64,000 nucleotides of DNA from Gigantopelta aegis. Lineage: Eukaryota > Mollusca > Gastropoda > Neomphalida > Peltospiridae. Both the position numbers and the translations under genes were made by a program. The stretch is taken from contig NC_054701.1 in the NCBI RefSeq assembly GCF_016097555.1, forward strand, positions 65,155,485 through 65,219,484, read 5' to 3'. This document shows positions 60,913 to 64,000 of the stretch, piece after piece (positions within the stretch are counted from its first letter, which is position 1; each line of letters begins with the position of its first letter). The notes below the pieces were generated by a model. The model had not been told where the DNA came from. It worked only from the letters and a program-made list of their open reading frames with translations, and did no database searches.

Positions 60913-61387
60913 GGTACTAACATTGGTAAAGGGCCAACCACACCGTCTATGAATCATGTTATAGGGCGACAGGAAAAGATAAAAGGTGATGGGGGAGAAA
61001 GGGGGTATGCATAAATAATATCTATAGATCTACGTAAATGGTTATACATATATATTTCGCGTCTATACACACACGCTGTCAAAATGTATTGTTTTAATCA
61101 CTGTGGTGTAAATTCACGATATCAATTATGACAGGTAGCAAATACTCCGTCAAAACAAGTAACAATATTAAGGACTCGTAATTTGAAGGTTTCAAGTAAG
61201 ACCAAATTAATCAGACGCAAAATTATGCTCAAACTCGTCATTTTATCGATAAAAAAAATCTTCGCCGAGAGAGAACTCGACTGTTCTAAATTCTGTGTAA
61301 GCGTGTACAGCTTATAAATTTATAATAAGATATTATCCGATTCATAACTTTGGCAGGAACTGTATTGATGAGATTGTTTAGGGCTTT
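60913..61387. other. Upstream flank or intron of the Rab-like gene, nothing recognised
   Basis: No P-loop exon (FKLLIIGDSG type) is seen on the minus strand here or further right; only AT-rich sequence. Confidence 0.35.
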
Positions 61388-61397
61388 TTTTCAAATC

Positions 61398-61781
61398 ACC
61401 GGCCTCGGTGGCGTCGTGGCAGGCCATCGGCCTACAGGCTGGTAGGTACTGGGTTCGGATCCCAGTCGAGGCATGGGGTTTTTTAATCCAGATACCGACT
61501 CCAAACCCTGAGTGAGTGCTCCGCAAGGCTCAATGGGTAGGTATAAACCACTTGCACCGACCAGTGATCCATAACTGGTTCAACAAAGGCCATAGTTTGT
61601 GCTATCCTGCCTATGGGAAGCGCAAATAAAAGATCCCTTGCTGCTAATCGGAAGAGTAGCCCATGCAGTGGCGACAGTGGGTTTCCTCTCAAAATATGTG
61701 TGGTCCTTAACCATGTCTGACGCCATATAACCGTAAATAAAATGTGTTGAGTGCGTCGTTAAATTAAAACATTTTCTTTTG
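61398..61781 (+). mobile_element. SINE, B-type (full length)
   Basis: CCGGCCTCGGTGGCGTCGTG head, GGGTTCGGATCCC, CTGCCTATGGGAAGCGC, GTGCGTCGTTAAATTAAAAC. Duplication TTTTCAAATC at 61388-61397 and 61782-61791. Confidence 0.92.
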
Positions 61782-61826
61782 TTTTCAAATCTTATTTAGA
61801 GACGTAGATGCTTGTGTTCACAATAA

Positions 61827-62157
61827 AAAGAAAGAGAGAAATGTTTTATCTAACGACGCACTCAACACATTGTATTTACGATTATATGGCGTCAGACATA
61901 TGGTTAAGGACCACACAGATATTGAGAGAGGAAACCCGCTGTCGCCTCTTCATGGGCTACTCTTTTTGGATTAGCAGCAAGGGATCTTTTATATGCGCCA
62001 TCCCACAGACAGGGCAGTACATAGCACGGCCTTTTTATACCAGTCGTGGTGCACTGGCTGGAACGAGAAATAGCCCAATGGGCCCACCGACGGGGATCGA
62101 TCCCAGAGCGACCGCACATCGAGCGAGAGCTTTACCACTGGGCTACATCCCGCCCCC
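61827..62157 (-). mobile_element. SINE, A-type (full length)
   Basis: Reverse orientation with GGGCTACATCCCGCCCCC head end at 62140-62157. Duplication TGTTCACAATAA at 61815-61826 and 62158-62169. Confidence 0.92.
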
Positions 62158-62190
62158 TGTTCACAATAAGTTGAAGTACTCCAAATTGTC

Positions 62191-62515
62191 CAGAGGGCGG
62201 GACGTAGCTCAGTGGAACAACGCTCGCCTGATGCGCGATCGATCTAGAATCGATTCCAGCGGGTGGGCCCGTTGGGCTGTTTCTCTTTCCAGCCAGTAAT
62301 CCACAACTGGTGTAACAAAGGCCGTGGTATGTACTATCCTGTCTGTGGGATGGTGCATATTAAAGATCCCTTGCTGCTAATCGAAAAGAGTAGTCCATGA
62401 AGTGGCGACAGCGAGTTTCCTCTCTCAATATCTGTGTGGTCCTTAACCATATGTCCGACGCCATATAACCGTAAATAAAATGTGTTGAGTGGCGTCGTTA
62501 AATAAAACACTTCCT
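62191..62515 (+). mobile_element. SINE, A-type (full length)
   Basis: GGGCGGGACGTAGCTCAGTG head, B-box GAATCGATTCC, CCTGTCTGTGGGATGGTGCA, tail GGCGTCGTTAAATAAAACAC. Duplication TCCAAATTGTC at 62180-62190 and 62516-62526. With the previous copy it forms an inverted pair 33 bp apart. Confidence 0.92.
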
Positions 62516-62574
62516 TCCAAATTGTCAAAAATTCTGACACTTACAAAAAACCCAATATCATCAAAATATTTACA

Positions 62575-62640
62575 CATCAAGGGCAGATCCAGGAAATATT
62601 TTAGGGAGGGGACCAGGGGCAAAATATCACATGGATTAAC
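62575..62640. mobile_element. hAT-like MITE end fragment
   Basis: CAAGGGCAGATCCAGGAAAT and GGGAGGGGACCAGGGGC match the 13248-13641 terminus; no partner end found. Confidence 0.4.
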
Positions 62641-62724
62641 TCCTAAAATAAATGTTTGGCATTCGTGAAATGAAATTGTAAAGAAATTGTTTTGAAATAG
62701 TTTAGGTTCAGCTGGTCCTCCTGT

Positions 62725-62839
62725 GGCCTAATTCACAAAGCTCTCTTAGGCTTTGTTAGACAACAAAGCATCTTCTTTGCATTTATTTTAGCACTGGACT
62801 GCGAGATCGCAAAGTTACGAGAGTTTAGTGAATTAGGCC
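62725..62839. mobile_element. Foldback MITE 1 (GGCCTAATTCACAAAGCTC)
   Basis: Left GGCCTAATTCACAAAGCTCT, right GAGAGTTTAGTGAATTAGGC. 115 bp, non-coding. Confidence 0.75.
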
Positions 62840-62842
62840 CCT

Positions 62843-62953
62843 GGCTCCATATTCATAAACATACTTAAGTCAATGTATGATAATTATCTATGTACTTTAA
62901 GTATGTATTTAGGTATCATACATTGACTTAAGTACGTTTATGAATACGGAGCC
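62843..62953. mobile_element. Foldback MITE 2 (GGCTCCATATTCATAAAC)
   Basis: Left GGCTCCATATTCATAAACAT, right GTTTATGAATACGGAGCC. The 111 bp are almost a perfect palindrome; only 3 bp separate it from MITE 1. Confidence 0.8.
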
Positions 62954-63131
62954 TGATCTCTTTCCTTGGACATACCAAACTGTCATGTGAAGTCACTGTC
63001 TTAAACATGATGGTACCACGCCACCATTCAACATGTTGTTACTTTGTGTAGCAGAACTTTATCATAGTCTGGTTTAGAAAATAGGTCTTCATTTAAAACA
63101 TTAAATTGAATTAAATTACAGAAATGCCCTC

Positions 63132-63470
63132 ATAGGCGTACGGGCTCCCATTTTTGTAGGGGCAGGATGGCCTTTGCCCGAATTAAACGAAAATGCCAGA
63201 ATCTGGATAACAACATATACTCGTTATTAGCATTACTACGAAACAGCTATACAGGCTTGCAAACGAATCACTACGCATTTTTACGTGGATTACAACTAAT
63301 TGTGTTGGTAGAATTCTGGAAATACCTGGTACAAGGTCTCAGGTTAGCACATTTTGCCGGAATATCTTATCACTTTTTCCCCAATTTGAGGTTTTGCTCC
63401 AGCACTAGGGGGCAGTTGTACCCCCCCCCCCCCCCCTCCCCCCGCCCCTCTGTCTCGTACGCTTATGAAT
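63132..63470. mobile_element. MITE family M3, copy 2
   Basis: ATAGGCGTACGGGCTCCC left, GTCTCGTACGCTTATG right; interior shared with 23160-23515 (GGATTACAACTAAT, GGTTTTGCTCCAGCACTAGG). A C run lies at 63421-63436. Confidence 0.65.
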
Positions 63471-63559
63471 GCCCTTTTCAAACATTTCTTTGATGAATGC
63501 AAGCTGGGCTTTGTAGCATTTAAATAATCCAGTGGATGAAAACTGTTTGTAATTTTTAT

Positions 63560-63990
63560 TACTAAACGATAACAACTGTGCAGTTGGTATGCTGCCACTT
63601 TATAATAACAAAGATGGATGGATAGCTCCAACTTTTTGTGGTCAACTTTACATAGTCAACCATGAAGGATCTTAACATATGTTATAATAATGCATACCGA
63701 TGGATGATCGGACAACGACGATCATACAGTGCCAGCAAGATGTTTGTCAGTCATCGAGTAAAAAGCGTTTTGCGCTTTACTTCGCTCAACAGCATATTCG
63801 CTGAAGGGCAGAATCGAAACAACCTCAAGCACCTACTTGCCCACCTGCGGTGTACAACTGTGTACGTCAAATCTGTATGTGTAAATCGCTGGCACAAGCT
63901 ACTGTATATTATGTAATCAGTTTTGTATGTGATGTTTAAATATGTTCTGTGGATCACTGATCTAAAATAAAAATCTATTATTATTATTAT
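63560..63990 (+). mobile_element. LINE 3' end (reverse transcriptase C-terminus and tail)
   Basis: NICYNNAYRWMIGQRRSYSA, SKMFVSHRVKSVLRFTSLNS and IFAEGQ at 63662-63916 match the conserved block after the RT domain of several metazoan LINEs (YNNAFR ... CSAS-MF ... IR-SI). APTFCGQLYIVNHEGS in another frame just upstream shows one frameshift. It ends with AATAAAAATC and (ATT)n near 63965-63992, a usual LINE tail. Everything further 5' is missing, so it is a 5'-truncated insertion. Confidence 0.7.
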
Positions 63991-64000
63991 AGTGGTTACC

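Overview
The window looks like nuclear DNA from a lophotrochozoan, most likely a marine mollusc. The reasons are spliced metazoan genes with long AT-rich introns, about two dozen copies of composite tRNA-headed SINEs whose shared body resembles those described from gastropods and bivalves, many short inverted-repeat DNA elements, and abundant microsatellites. The taxon is an inference; nothing in the sequence names the species.

Four host loci can be supported. (1) 366-592 (+): the last coding exon of an LHFPL2-like four-pass membrane protein, with the rest of the gene off the left edge. (2) 23621-27745 (-): a 746-residue protein with 14 C2H2 zinc fingers, rebuilt from three exons whose phases agree. 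(3) 31491-46108 (+): AIP, the HSP90 co-chaperone with an FKBP-like domain and TPRs. Six exons give 993 nt (330 residues), the length of human AIP. (4) 52091-60337 (-): five exons of a Rab35-like GTPase, first exon not in the window, in which every readable guanine-nucleotide motif has changed although reading frame and splicing are intact.

Layout: 0.6-10 kb is a gene desert with SINEs, TTAA-flanked MITEs, microsatellites and a few complex non-repeat stretches that may be regulatory. 10-20 kb is dominated by one I-group-like LINE on the minus strand (about 12.4-17.7 kb; ORF1, endonuclease, RT, RNase H) with a hAT-like MITE inside its RNase H region. 20.7-21.6 kb holds a fossil Ty3/gypsy integrase fragment with a SINE inserted. 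21.8-23.5 kb is MITEs and a SINE. 23.6-27.8 kb is the zinc-finger gene. 28.1-31.4 kb is intergenic and ends in microsatellite-rich repeats and a SINE just before AIP. The AIP introns carry a 1,017-bp nearly perfect foldback element, a decayed BED-finger fragment, SINEs, a nested piggyBac remnant and a Harbinger-like MITE. 46.3-52 kb is repeats. The Rab-like gene follows, with long CT and TA tracts in its introns. 60.7-64 kb is MITEs, a cluster of three SINEs and the 3' end of another LINE.

The observations I would follow first are the apparently functional pseudo-Rab; the tandem arrays that begin at 5' splice sites (AIP exons 3 and 5 and Rab exon d), one of which carries ten copies of the AIP exon 5 donor; and the long foldback in AIP intron 1, which should be transcribed as a 501-bp hairpin. 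The genes do not form an operon or an evident pathway; the main shared feature is heavy remodelling of introns by mobile and tandem repeats.
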